Positions 16,567-24,258 of a stretch of DNA of 63,046 nt are shown here, piece after piece. The position numbers were made by a program, and so were the translations under genes. Source of the stretch: Armatimonadota bacterium (GTDB taxonomy: Bacteria > Armatimonadota > UBA5829 > DTJY01); the NCBI GenBank assembly GCA_017993055.1, contig JAGONM010000023.1, forward strand, positions 1 through 63,046. The letters are read 5' to 3'. The first letter of the stretch is position 1, and every line of letters starts with the position of its first letter. The notes beneath the pieces are model-generated. The model worked only from the letters and a program-made list of their open reading frames with translations, did no database searches and was not told the DNA's origin.

Positions 16567-17130
16567 ATGAATAGAGTCCGCATGCCGGTCGCGATCGCTC
16601 TGATGGCAGTGGCACTGTTGTTTGCCGGCTGCGCGAAGCAGGTCGGCACGACCGCTCCGCCCGACACCGCCGCGGTCAAGGAGACGACTCCCTCTCCGGC
16701 CGTCGAGAAGCCCCAGCCGCCTGCTGAGCCTTCGAAGACTCAGACCGAAGCGGCCGCGCCGAGTAAAGCGGAACCTGCCGTCAAGGATTCCGTCAAGAAA
16801 CCTGAGGCCGCGAAGCCCGTGAAGCCGCAAGCGGCCGCCGCCAAACCGAAGGGCCTGCCGAAACTGGTGGACCTCGGGGCGGAGAAGTGCGTCCCGTGCA
16901 AGATGATGGTCCCGGTGCTGGAGGAACTGCGCTCTGAGTACAAGGGCAGCCTCCTGGTGGAGGTCATTGACACCGGCAAGGACCCCGAAGCCGCCAGGAG
17001 GTACCGGGTCGTCGGCATCCCCACCCAGGTGTTCTACGATGCATCGGGCAAGGAGATCGCGCGCCACATGGGCTTCATATCGAAAGAAGATATCGTCGCC
17101 ACGTTCGGCGAACACGGAATCAAGCTATAG
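16567..17130 (+). CDS. Lipoprotein-anchored thioredoxin
   Basis: A 187-residue protein. A signal with lipobox LFAGC (Cys21 or so) is followed by a Pro/Ala/Lys-rich linker of about 70 residues (low complexity, flexible). A thioredoxin domain then runs from about 95: KLVDLGAEKCVPCKMMVPVL (CVPC active site), VVGIPTQVFYDASG (cis-Pro). It would sit on the outer face of the membrane or in the periplasm, receive electrons from the CcdA-like protein encoded downstream, and act on exported thiols. Confidence 0.92.
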   Translation: MNRVRMPVAIALMAVALLFAGCAKQVGTTAPPDTAAVKETTPSPAVEKPQPPAEPSKTQTEAAAPSKAEPAVKDSVKKPEAAKPVKPQAAAAKPKGLPKLVDLGAEKCVPCKMMVPVLEELRSEYKGSLLVEVIDTGKDPEAARRYRVVGIPTQVFYDASGKEIARHMGFISKEDIVATFGEHGIKL

Positions 17131-17143
17131 GAGAAACATCCAC

Positions 17144-18052
17144 ATGCTTCGAAATCAACTGATCGGTCTCCTGGTGATCGCATGCCTGGCGCTTCTGGCC
17201 GCCGGGATCGCATGCGGGGCGGAAACCGTCACCATCGAATCCAAGTACCCCGGACTGTCTTCCGGGCCGCTGCGAGCGGCGGTCCCCGGGCCGGTACCCG
17301 GCGCGCTTCTGGAGGCGGACGGAGTCAAGATCACGGCGAAGGATCTGAACGATGCCGTCGCGAAACTCGAGTCGCCCGCGAAGGAGCAGTACAGGACATA
17401 CCAGTTTGCGCTGCTGCAGGAGCTGGCGGTAGGCAAACTGATAGAGGCGGAGGCGCAGGCCTGGGGCGAGAAGAACGGCGTCTCGGGCGACGAGCTGATG
17501 CGCAAGTACGTCAACAGCCTTGTCGGGGAGATAACCGTGTCCGACGAGGAGGCGCGCAAGTTCTACGCTGAGAACTCCGCGATGATGGGGAAGTCCACCT
17601 ACGAGCAGGTCGAGTCCGCCATCAAGAGCTACCTTCGCGAGGAGAAGGGGAACGCCATTCTGGAGAAGCACGTCGCCGGGGTTAGCGAGCGCCACGCCGT
17701 GAGAGTTTCGGACGTCTGGGCGAGGATGCAGTACGCCAGGTGGATGAAGAACCCGGTGGAGAAGGCCCGGCGGTCCGGGATGCCGGCCGTCGTCAAGTTC
17801 GGCGCCGATACCTGCCAGCCGTGCCGGTTGATGGCGCCGATTATCAAGGACCTCGCGAGGAAGTTCGCCGGCAAGCTCGTAGTGGTTGACATCAACGTCG
17901 AGAAGGAGCCCGTGTTGGGCGCGTACTACGGGGCGCAGAGCATCCCGCACACCATATACTACGATGCCGCCGGCGGGCAGGTATCTGAGGTGGTGGGGTT
18001 CAAGGACAGGGCGTCCATCGAGGCCGAGATAGCAAAACTCGGGCTGAAGTGA
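17144..18052 (+). CDS. Secreted SurA-N-like chaperone fused to thioredoxin
   Basis: A 302-residue protein with a signal peptide (LIGLLVIACLALLAAGIACG). Residues about 55-210 resemble the N-terminal SurA/PrsA chaperone helices (ALLEADGVKITAKDLNDAVA, ELAVGKLIEAEAQAWGEKNG, YVNSLVGEITVSDEEARKFY) without a parvulin isomerase core. A thioredoxin domain follows from about 215: VVKFGADTCQPCRLMAPII (CQPC), SIPHTIYYDAAGG (cis-Pro). The spacing from the lipoprotein thioredoxin gene is 13 bp, with GGAGA upstream of the ATG. The fusion suggests a holdase that also handles disulfides in exported clients. Confidence 0.85.
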   Translation: MLRNQLIGLLVIACLALLAAGIACGAETVTIESKYPGLSSGPLRAAVPGPVPGALLEADGVKITAKDLNDAVAKLESPAKEQYRTYQFALLQELAVGKLIEAEAQAWGEKNGVSGDELMRKYVNSLVGEITVSDEEARKFYAENSAMMGKSTYEQVESAIKSYLREEKGNAILEKHVAGVSERHAVRVSDVWARMQYARWMKNPVEKARRSGMPAVVKFGADTCQPCRLMAPIIKDLARKFAGKLVVVDINVEKEPVLGAYYGAQSIPHTIYYDAAGGQVSEVVGFKDRASIEAEIAKLGLK

Positions 18053-18753
18053 CGATGGAACGGCTGTTCTCGACGCTCGAGTCCGCGGTCGGGGGCGTGC
18101 CGGCGATCGCGCTGGGGGCCGCCTTTCTCTGGGGGGTCCTCAGCATCGTCCTGAGTCCGTGCCATCTTGCGAGCATCCCGCTGATCGTCGGGTTCATCAG
18201 CGACCAGGGGAAGCTGACCACCCGTCGAGCATTCGGGATCGCGTCGCTCTTCGCGGCGGGGATACTCGTCACCATCGCGCTGATCGGGGCCGCCACCGCG
18301 CAGGCCGGGCGCATGATGGGCGACGTAGGCCCCTGGGGCACTTATCTCGTCGCGGCGGTATTCTTCATCGTCGGCCTGCACCTGATCGGCGTCATCCCTA
18401 TGCCGTGGTCCGGGCCGGGGCAGGTGGGGATGAAGCGCAGGGGATTCCTCGCAGCGTTCATCCTCGGCCTCGTGTTCGGGATCGCTCTCGGGCCGTGCAC
18501 GTTCGCTTTCATGTGGCCGATTCTTGCAGTCACGTTCAAGGTGGCCTCGACGAACCTGGTTTACGCGATCATGCTGCTCCTCGTGTACGGCGTCGGGCAC
18601 TGCTCGGTGATCGTGCTGGCGGGCACCTCGGCGGAACTGGTCCAGCGTTACCTGAACTGGAACGAGGAATCGAGGGGCGCTGCGATCTTCAAGAAGGCTT
18701 GCGGGGCGCTGGTGCTGATCGCCGGGGTCTACCTGATCCGGCGGATGATCTAG
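18049..18753 (+). CDS. CcdA/DsbD-beta-like thiol electron transporter
   Basis: A 234-residue membrane protein with six helices. VLSPCHLASIPLIVGFI in helix 1 and ALGPCTFAFMWPILAVTF in helix 4 hold the two cysteines that pass reductant across the membrane in CcdA. The GTG start overlaps the previous stop (GTGA); an ATG at 18055 is an alternative. It probably transfers electrons from cytoplasmic thioredoxin to the two exported thioredoxins encoded directly upstream. Classic CcdA serves cytochrome c maturation, for which no gene is seen here. Confidence 0.92.
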   Translation: MTMERLFSTLESAVGGVPAIALGAAFLWGVLSIVLSPCHLASIPLIVGFISDQGKLTTRRAFGIASLFAAGILVTIALIGAATAQAGRMMGDVGPWGTYLVAAVFFIVGLHLIGVIPMPWSGPGQVGMKRRGFLAAFILGLVFGIALGPCTFAFMWPILAVTFKVASTNLVYAIMLLLVYGVGHCSVIVLAGTSAELVQRYLNWNEESRGAAIFKKACGALVLIAGVYLIRRMI

Positions 18754-18762
18754 GAGCGGCCG

Positions 18763-18852
18763 ATGAACAGGGTGCTCATACGAACGGTCATCTATAGCCT
18801 GCTGATCTGGGGCGTGCTCGTATTCCTGATCCTGAGGCGTTACTGGGGCTAG
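18763..18852 (+). CDS. 29-residue single-span membrane peptide
   Basis: A 30-codon frame (MNRVLIRTVIYSLLIWG start, then VLVFLILRRYWG) with AGGAG at 18752-18756 and a 6-bp spacer, beginning 9 bp after the CcdA-like stop. One hydrophobic helix is flanked by Arg residues on both sides. Position, ribosome-binding site and clean hydrophobicity argue that it is real. It could be a small subunit of the CcdA-like transporter. No known family is recognised. Confidence 0.65.
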   Translation: MNRVLIRTVIYSLLIWGVLVFLILRRYWG

Positions 18853-18872
18853 GCATCCGGGCCTCCTGCCGT

Positions 18873-19298
18873 CTACCGGCTTGCGAACCCCATCTCGTCC
18901 AGCCGCTCGCGCAGGCGATCGGTCAGATCGAGCGAGTCCAACTCCTCCGCCGATGCCCAACGTGCGTCGGACGCGTCGTCTCCCGGACGGAGTTCGCCGC
19001 CGACGGGTCGGGCGAAGTAGTCCACTATCACGTAGTGGTACTCCTCGTCATCGGTGATGATGTCGAAGACGCCCGCGACCTTGCCGACCTCGATCTCCAG
19101 CCCGGTCTCCTCGCGGACCTCCCGCCTGACGGCATCGGTCAGCGTCTCGCCCCACTCGACGCTTCCGCCGGGAAGCGACCACTTGCCTCTCGAAGGCTCG
19201 GCCCCGCGCCTGATGAGGAGCAGCCTGCCGTCCTGCGCTATCACCGCCGCCACCGCGGGCACGGGTCTTCGGATCGCCTGGTTCTTCATCGCCGGCAT
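18873..19298 (-). CDS. Nudix hydrolase
   Basis: A 141-residue protein with a complete Nudix box: GGSVEWGETLTDAVRREVRE then ETGLEI, that is Gx5Ex7REUxEExGU. The N-terminal strand AVAAVIAQDGRLLLIRRG and the short length resemble MutT/ADP-ribose pyrophosphatase-type housecleaning enzymes that hydrolyse nucleoside diphosphates linked to another moiety. The substrate cannot be told. It is convergent with the preceding cluster and divergent from trpE. ATG at 19298 or 19289 is possible. Confidence 0.93.
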   Translation of the reverse strand: MPAMKNQAIRRPVPAVAAVIAQDGRLLLIRRGAEPSRGKWSLPGGSVEWGETLTDAVRREVREETGLEIEVGKVAGVFDIITDDEEYHYVIVDYFARPVGGELRPGDDASDARWASAEELDSLDLTDRLRERLDEMGFASR

Positions 19299-19336
19299 TG
19301 TATCACGCCTGCCGCCGTCCCGGGAAGGCGGGTGCG

Positions 19337-19366
19337 TTGACCGCGTGTTCCGATTTCTGATAAAAT
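19337..19366 (+). promoter_or_regulatory. trp operon promoter
   Basis: TTGACC (19337-19342), 18 bp, and TGATAAAAT (extended -10, hexamer 19361-19366). The leader of about 55 nt has no Trp-codon-rich peptide and no T-box hallmark. Confidence 0.65.
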
Positions 19367-19404
19367 GCGTTCACATTTCGGAGGCGCAGATCGCGTCCGG
19401 CGGT

Positions 19405-19421
19405 CTCCCGCCTCGTGGGAG
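19405..19421 (+). promoter_or_regulatory. Hairpin covering the trpE ribosome-binding site
   Basis: CTCCC (19405-19409) can pair with GGGAG (19417-19421), which is the Shine-Dalgarno of trpE, 7 bp before its ATG. Pairing would hide the site, so a protein or small ligand could regulate translation. Confidence 0.45.
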
Positions 19422-19428
19422 CAGGCCG

Positions 19429-20913
19429 ATGCATCATCCCAGCAAAGAAGATTTCATCAAGCGCTCGCAGCAGGGCAACCTCGTACCGGTCTACCGTGAG
19501 GTCCTTGCCGACATGGAGACGCCCGTCTCCGCCTACCGCAAGATCGCGCGCGGCAAGTACTCCTTCCTGCTCGAGAGCGTCGAAGGCGGGGAGCGCCTCG
19601 CCCGCTACTCGTTCCTCGGAACGGACCCATTCCTCGTCATGAAGAGCAAGGGGCGCGAGGTGCAGATCGTCGAGCGGTGGCGCGCCGACAAGGTTCAGCT
19701 CGGCGACGGCGAAGACCCGCTTCACGTGCTGAAGAGGCTCCTCGGCAGGTACACCTACGTTGACGACCCGGACCTCCCGAGGTTCTGCGGCGGCGCGGTC
19801 GGATACATCGGCTACGACGCGGTCCGGTTCTTCGAGAACCTGCCGGAGAAGGCCGACGACGATCTCGACGTGCCCGACATCCTCTTCCTGCTCACCGACA
19901 TCCTGCTCGTCTTCGACCACGTCAAGCACCGCATCAAAGTCGTCTGCACGCCGGAGGTCGGCTCCGACCCGGCCACGACCTACGATCTGGCGGTCGAGAA
20001 GATAGACGAGATCGTGGAGCGCCTGCGGACGACGGTCCTGCCGCCGGCCGGCGATCCGTCCGCCGAGGAAGTCGCCATCGTGCCCGACTCGAACATGACG
20101 AAGCCGGAGTTCGAGCGGATGGTCGAGAAGAGCAAGGAATACATCAAGGCGGGCGACGTCATCCAGGTCGTCCTCTCCCAGAGGCTCTCCGTGCCGCTGA
20201 AGGCGGACACGTTCAACGTCTACCGGGCGCTCCGATCGGTCAACCCGTCGCCGTACATGTACTACCTCCAGTATGACGACATGCAGATCATCGGCTCGTC
20301 GCCGGAGATACTGGTTACCGAGGACCACGGCGCGGTGACCGTCAGGCCAATCGCGGGCACCCGTCCAAGGGGCAATACGGAAGCGGAGGACCTCGCGCTG
20401 GAAAAGGAACTGCTCGCCGACGAGAAGGAGCGCGCCGAGCATATCATGCTCGTGGATCTCGGGCGCAACGATGTCGGCCGAGTCTCGGAGTACGGCTCCG
20501 TCAACGTGGACGAGCTGATGGTGATCGAGCGCTACTCGCACGTGATGCACATCGTGTCGAACGTGCGTGGCAGGCTGGCTCAGGGGATGGACCAGTTCGA
20601 CGTGCTGAGGGCGGCGTTCCCGGCGGGAACTGTCTCCGGCGCGCCGAAGATACGGGCGATGGAAATCATCGAGGAACTGGAGCCGACCCGGCGCGGGACA
20701 TACGCGGGCGCGATCGGGTATTTCAGCTTCTCCGGCAACATGGACACCTGCATCACGATCCGCACGATACTCGTCAAGGACGGCACGGCATACGTTCAGG
20801 CCGGCGCGGGGATCGTGGCGGACTCCGTGCCCGCGACGGAGTACCAGGAGACGATGAACAAGGCGGGAGCGCTGATCAAGGCCATCGAGCTGGCGCACAC
20901 GGGCCTGGACTAG
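19429..20913 (+). CDS. trpE: Anthranilate synthase component I
   Basis: A 494-residue chorismate-utilising enzyme that, with TrpG ammonia, makes anthranilate. Key segments: ESVEGGERLARYSFLG (the Trp feedback-site LLESxE element), NPSPYMYYLQ, IIGSSPEILV, RPIAGTRPRG, HIMLVDLGRNDVGRVS and FPAGTVSGAPKIRAMEIIEE. The ATG was chosen because it matches family length and has GGGAG upstream. Further in-frame upstream codons are unconserved. It is the first gene of the trp operon, but a toxin-antitoxin-like pair separates it from trpG. Confidence 0.97.
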   Translation: MHHPSKEDFIKRSQQGNLVPVYREVLADMETPVSAYRKIARGKYSFLLESVEGGERLARYSFLGTDPFLVMKSKGREVQIVERWRADKVQLGDGEDPLHVLKRLLGRYTYVDDPDLPRFCGGAVGYIGYDAVRFFENLPEKADDDLDVPDILFLLTDILLVFDHVKHRIKVVCTPEVGSDPATTYDLAVEKIDEIVERLRTTVLPPAGDPSAEEVAIVPDSNMTKPEFERMVEKSKEYIKAGDVIQVVLSQRLSVPLKADTFNVYRALRSVNPSPYMYYLQYDDMQIIGSSPEILVTEDHGAVTVRPIAGTRPRGNTEAEDLALEKELLADEKERAEHIMLVDLGRNDVGRVSEYGSVNVDELMVIERYSHVMHIVSNVRGRLAQGMDQFDVLRAAFPAGTVSGAPKIRAMEIIEELEPTRRGTYAGAIGYFSFSGNMDTCITIRTILVKDGTAYVQAGAGIVADSVPATEYQETMNKAGALIKAIELAHTGLD

Positions 20914-20944
20914 AACACAGATCAAACATAAGGAGACGGACAGC

Positions 20945-21184
20945 ATGACCATTGAGCGGATCTCGGTTGATCCAAACATATGCCACGGACAGGCGTGCAT
21001 AAAGGGCACAAGGATTCCTGTGCATCAGATCGTCAAGATGCTGGCCAATGGTGACGCTATCGAGGATCTGCTGAAGGACTATCCCTCGATCACCCGTGAA
21101 GACATCCTCGCCTGTCTCGACTACGCGGCGTCGCTGGCTGAAGAGCAGGTTTCGCCCCTCGAATCGCCCTTGAGCGCGGCATGA
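20945..21184 (+). CDS. DUF433-family antitoxin
   Basis: A 79-residue protein. ISVDPNICHGQACIKGTRIPVHQIVKML is the DUF433 start (DPxICxGxPxIxGTRIPV), then DLLKDYPSITREDILACLDYA, a helix-turn-helix-like region. DUF433 genes almost always precede DUF5615 PIN-like genes, as here with a 4-bp ATGA-type overlap. AAGGAG lies before the ATG. It probably neutralises the partner and represses expression. Confidence 0.9.
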   Translation: MTIERISVDPNICHGQACIKGTRIPVHQIVKMLANGDAIEDLLKDYPSITREDILACLDYAASLAEEQVSPLESPLSAA

Positions 21185-21531
21185 AGATATTGGCAGACGA
21201 GAACATACCATTGATGACCGTGGCCGAGCTGCGATCACTGGGTTGTGATGTCCTTGACGTGCGTGGTACACCTGGCGAAGGCATGAGCGATTCATCCATG
21301 TGGGAGACGGCTCAGCAACAGCATCGCCTGCTGGTGACCACAGACAGGGGATTTGCAGCCAAGCGAGAAGAGCCTCATTGGGGTATCTTGATCGTGCATC
21401 TTCGCCAGCCGAATCGCATCAAGATTCATCACCGTGTGATGGAAGCGGCCAGACGTTTTGACGAGTCCCAGTGGCCGGGTCTGGTAGTTATGATGAGGGA
21501 CAACGTGATGAGCGTCTGGCCTCCGAGGTAG
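21181..21531 (+). CDS. DUF5615 PIN-like toxin
   Basis: A 116-residue PIN-like protein. [20 protein letters not shown] carries the first acidic site (ADEN), [14 protein letters not shown] the second, and [19 protein letters not shown] the third (TTDxxF). This is the Mut7-C/DUF5615 nuclease family, a presumed RNase toxin. It begins at the ATG overlapping the DUF433 stop and ends 23 bp before trpG. Confidence 0.88.
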   Translation: MKILADENIPLMTVAELRSLGCDVLDVRGTPGEGMSDSSMWETAQQQHRLLVTTDRGFAAKREEPHWGILIVHLRQPNRIKIHHRVMEAARRFDESQWPGLVVMMRDNVMSVWPPR

Positions 21532-21554
21532 CACTGGAGTATTGGAGACACGCC

Positions 21555-22124
21555 ATGATACTGATGATTGACAACTACGACAGCTTTACGTACAACCTGG
21601 TCCAGTATCTGGGCGAGATGGGCGAGGAACTGCGCATATACCGGAACGACAAGATCGCGACCGACGAGATCGAGGAAATGAAGCCGGACCGGATCGTGAT
21701 CTCGCCTGGCCCGTGCTCGCCTAAGGAAGCAGGCATATCGGTCGAGACGATCAACCGGTTCGCGGGCAAGATCCCGATTCTCGGCGTGTGCCTCGGCCAC
21801 CAGAGCATCGGATACGCGTTCGGCGGCGACGTCGTCCGCGCGGGGCGGCTGATGCACGGCAAGACCTCTATGATCGAACACGACGGCAAGGGGGTCTTCG
21901 AGGGAATGCCGAATCCGTTCGAGGCGATCCGGTACCACTCCCTGGTGATCGAGCCGACGACGCTCCCGGACTGCCTGGAGGTGACCGCCAAGACCGACAT
22001 CGGCGAGATCATGGGCGTTCGGCACAAGGAGTTCATCGTCGAGGGGGTCCAGTTCCACCCGGAGTCCATTCTTACACAAGAGGGCAAGCGCCTGCTCCGG
22101 AACTTCGTGGATATGAAACACTGA
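21555..22124 (+). CDS. trpG: Anthranilate/aminodeoxychorismate synthase glutaminase
   Basis: A 189-residue class I glutamine amidotransferase. [20 protein letters not shown] is the family start, [11 protein letters not shown] the oxyanion region, ILGVCLGHQ the nucleophile Cys79, and VQFHPESIL the His-Glu pair. It supplies ammonia to TrpE and may also serve PabB, as many genomes have a single subunit. GGAG is 7 bp upstream of the chosen ATG. Longer frames would run into the toxin gene. Confidence 0.95.
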   Translation: MILMIDNYDSFTYNLVQYLGEMGEELRIYRNDKIATDEIEEMKPDRIVISPGPCSPKEAGISVETINRFAGKIPILGVCLGHQSIGYAFGGDVVRAGRLMHGKTSMIEHDGKGVFEGMPNPFEAIRYHSLVIEPTTLPDCLEVTAKTDIGEIMGVRHKEFIVEGVQFHPESILTQEGKRLLRNFVDMKH

Positions 22125-22156
22125 GTGAGACCTGCTATGGGAACGGGAGGCGGTTC

Positions 22157-23233
22157 ATGAGGCGTGCGCTGCCGGTGTTGCTGTTGTTTCTATCTGTCGC
22201 CGCCTGCGCCAACGACGGGGCGATAACCGGTGTCGGCGGCACCATCACGCCGATGCAGGGACACCGTTCCGTGCGCCTGGTCAGGGAGAAGGTTGATGTC
22301 CGTATCGGCTGGGAGAGCGCAAAGGTTCGATGCGAGTTCGTGTTCAAGAACGAGGGGCCGGCGACAACCGTCAAGATGGGCTTTCCGGAGGAGGCGACCG
22401 GAGTGGACGTGGGGCCCATCAGGAGCAGCGATCTCAAGAATTTCAGTTCCTGGGTAGACGGCAAGCCGGTCAAGACCACCTTCGTTCCAACCAGGCCCGG
22501 TCCGGCGTCTCCCGGCGAGACGTACAGGGCCTGGCACGTGAAGAATGTGTCGTTCAAGGCCGATCAGACCAGGGTGGTTGTAGACGAGTATACGTCGCCT
22601 CTCGGCCAGGACAGCATGGGAGGCAGATCGTTCTCGTACATTCTTATGACCGGCAAGAGTTGGAAGGGCAAGATCGGCGAGGCCGTAGTAACCCTGGACG
22701 CCTCCGACGTGGCCTCGTTCTACGAGCCGCAGTTCTCCGACGCGCTCGAGGGTCATGTGAAGAAGGGCGGCATGATCGTCTGGACCGCAAGGGATTTCGA
22801 GCCGAGCGCCAACGTCGGCCTCGACCTTAGGCCCTGGGGCATTTGGCTCGGAGACCCCGCCGAAAGTGTTCACCTGCAGGTGGACGATCCCCGGCTGTTC
22901 GGAGAGCAGGGAGTCGTCATGGCGATGGTAAGGGGGCTGGAGTGGATCGAAGGCTGTCACGTGGCCTGGGATGAAGCCGCGAGCGAATGCACAGTGACGT
23001 ACGGCAACCGTTCGCTCAGCATGAAACCGGGCGACAAGTCGGCTTTTCTTGACGGGGAGAAGATCGCGCTCCCCGCGGCGCCGTACATCAAGTGGTCGAG
23101 CCTGCATGCGCCGGTCCTCACGATAGCGGAGAAGCTTGGAATCATGGTCGAGAGGGACGACAAGACCCGCAGCATACACATCGGCAGGCCGACCGGACCA
23201 GGTGACGCTCGGCCGCGAGGTACTGATGTATGA
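22157..23233 (+). CDS. Exported DUF4424-like lipoprotein with copper amine oxidase N-like domain
   Basis: A 358-residue protein. The signal LPVLLLFLSVAACAND ends in a lipobox-like VAAC. Residues about 30-240 (VDVRIGWESAKVRCEFVFKN, MGFPEEATGVDVG, WHVKNVSFKADQTRVVVDEY) form a beta-rich DUF4424-type domain. Residues about 285-350 (VTYGNRSLSMKPGDKSAFLD, ALPAAPYIKWSSLHAPVLTI, RDDKTRSIHI) match the copper amine oxidase N-terminal 'stalk' domain, a wall or surface module. It overlaps trpD by ATGA, so it is translated within the trp operon, although nothing suggests a biosynthetic job. Confidence 0.75.
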   Translation: MRRALPVLLLFLSVAACANDGAITGVGGTITPMQGHRSVRLVREKVDVRIGWESAKVRCEFVFKNEGPATTVKMGFPEEATGVDVGPIRSSDLKNFSSWVDGKPVKTTFVPTRPGPASPGETYRAWHVKNVSFKADQTRVVVDEYTSPLGQDSMGGRSFSYILMTGKSWKGKIGEAVVTLDASDVASFYEPQFSDALEGHVKKGGMIVWTARDFEPSANVGLDLRPWGIWLGDPAESVHLQVDDPRLFGEQGVVMAMVRGLEWIEGCHVAWDEAASECTVTYGNRSLSMKPGDKSAFLDGEKIALPAAPYIKWSSLHAPVLTIAEKLGIMVERDDKTRSIHIGRPTGPGDARPRGTDV

Positions 23234-24258
23234 TTCGTGAAGCCATCAACAAGATAGTCCTGGGCGAGCACCTCGGCGCTGACGAGGCGGCGGAGGTCAT
23301 GATGGAGATCATGGAGGGCGAGGCGACTCCCGCCCAGATCGCCAGCCTGATTACCGCCCTCCGTATCAAGGGCGAGACCGTCCATGAGGTGAGCGGATTC
23401 GCTCGGACCATGCGCGAGAAGTCCGTCCGCATCCCCACCAGGCGGAGGGCCGAAGTGATGGACACCTGCGGCACGGGCGGAGACCGATCGAACTCGTTCA
23501 ACATTTCGACCACCGCAGCGTTCGTGGTCGCGGGTGCAGGAGTACCCGTCGCCAAGCACGGGAACCGCGCGATGTCGAGCAAGTGCGGGAGCGCCGACGT
23601 TCTGGAGGCGCTCGGGGTGGACATCACGCTCGGGCCGGCGCAGGTCGGCAAGTGCATAGATAAGGCGGGCATCGGTTTCCTCTTCGCCCCGGCGTGCCAT
23701 CCCTCGATGAAGCACGCGGTCGTTCCGCGCAAGGAGATCGGCATCCGAACGGTCTTCAACATCATCGGCCCCCTGACCAATCCCGCGGGCGCGCGCAGGC
23801 AGCTGATAGGTGTTTTCGACGAGCATCTGACCGAACTGATGGCCGGGGTGCTCCTCGAGCTCGGCAGCGAGTCGGCGATCGTGGCTCACGGGTATGATGG
23901 TATCGATGAGCTGTCGACGCTTGGCCCGACCAGGATCACCGAGCTGTCCGACGGCAAGCTGGAGACCTACGACATCTCGCCCTCCGAGTTCGGACTCCCG
24001 ACCGCCGACCGCGAGCAGTTGGCGCAGGGGGCCGATCCCGCCGAGAGCGCCCGCATAGCGGAGGGAGTCCTGACCGACGACGACGGCCCGAAGCGCGACA
24101 TCGTGTGCCTGAACGCCGGGGCCGCGCTCAAAGTCGCCGGGAAGACGTCATCATTGAATGACGGCATCGCCCTCGCCCGGGAGACCATCGAGAACGGCAA
24201 GGCGCTCGGGGCATTGAACGGACTCCGCAAACTGAGCAGGGAGTTGGCAGGGAGTTGA
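23230..24258 (+). CDS. trpD: Anthranilate phosphoribosyltransferase
   Basis: A 342-residue enzyme that joins anthranilate to PRPP. MDTCGTGGDRSNSFNISTTA is the PRPP glycine-rich loop, AKHGNRAMSSKCGSADVLEA the second signature, HPSMKHAVVPRKEIGIRTVF the anthranilate site, and HGYDGIDELSTLGPT the acidic Mg site. Full family length. It starts inside the end of the exported lipoprotein gene (ATGA) and its end overlaps trpC. Confidence 0.97.
   Translation: MIREAINKIVLGEHLGADEAAEVMMEIMEGEATPAQIASLITALRIKGETVHEVSGFARTMREKSVRIPTRRRAEVMDTCGTGGDRSNSFNISTTAAFVVAGAGVPVAKHGNRAMSSKCGSADVLEALGVDITLGPAQVGKCIDKAGIGFLFAPACHPSMKHAVVPRKEIGIRTVFNIIGPLTNPAGARRQLIGVFDEHLTELMAGVLLELGSESAIVAHGYDGIDELSTLGPTRITELSDGKLETYDISPSEFGLPTADREQLAQGADPAESARIAEGVLTDDDGPKRDIVCLNAGAALKVAGKTSSLNDGIALARETIENGKALGALNGLRKLSRELAGS

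Noticed and set aside
18049-18753. Cytochrome c maturation locus around the CcdA-like gene
   Set aside because: No ResA/ResB/ResC, CcmF or c-type cytochrome genes are nearby; the partners are exported thioredoxins and arsenic genes.
19367-19428. Trp attenuator or T-box before trpE
   Set aside because: The leader is short, has no Trp codon cluster, no T-box sequence and no terminator/antiterminator pair.
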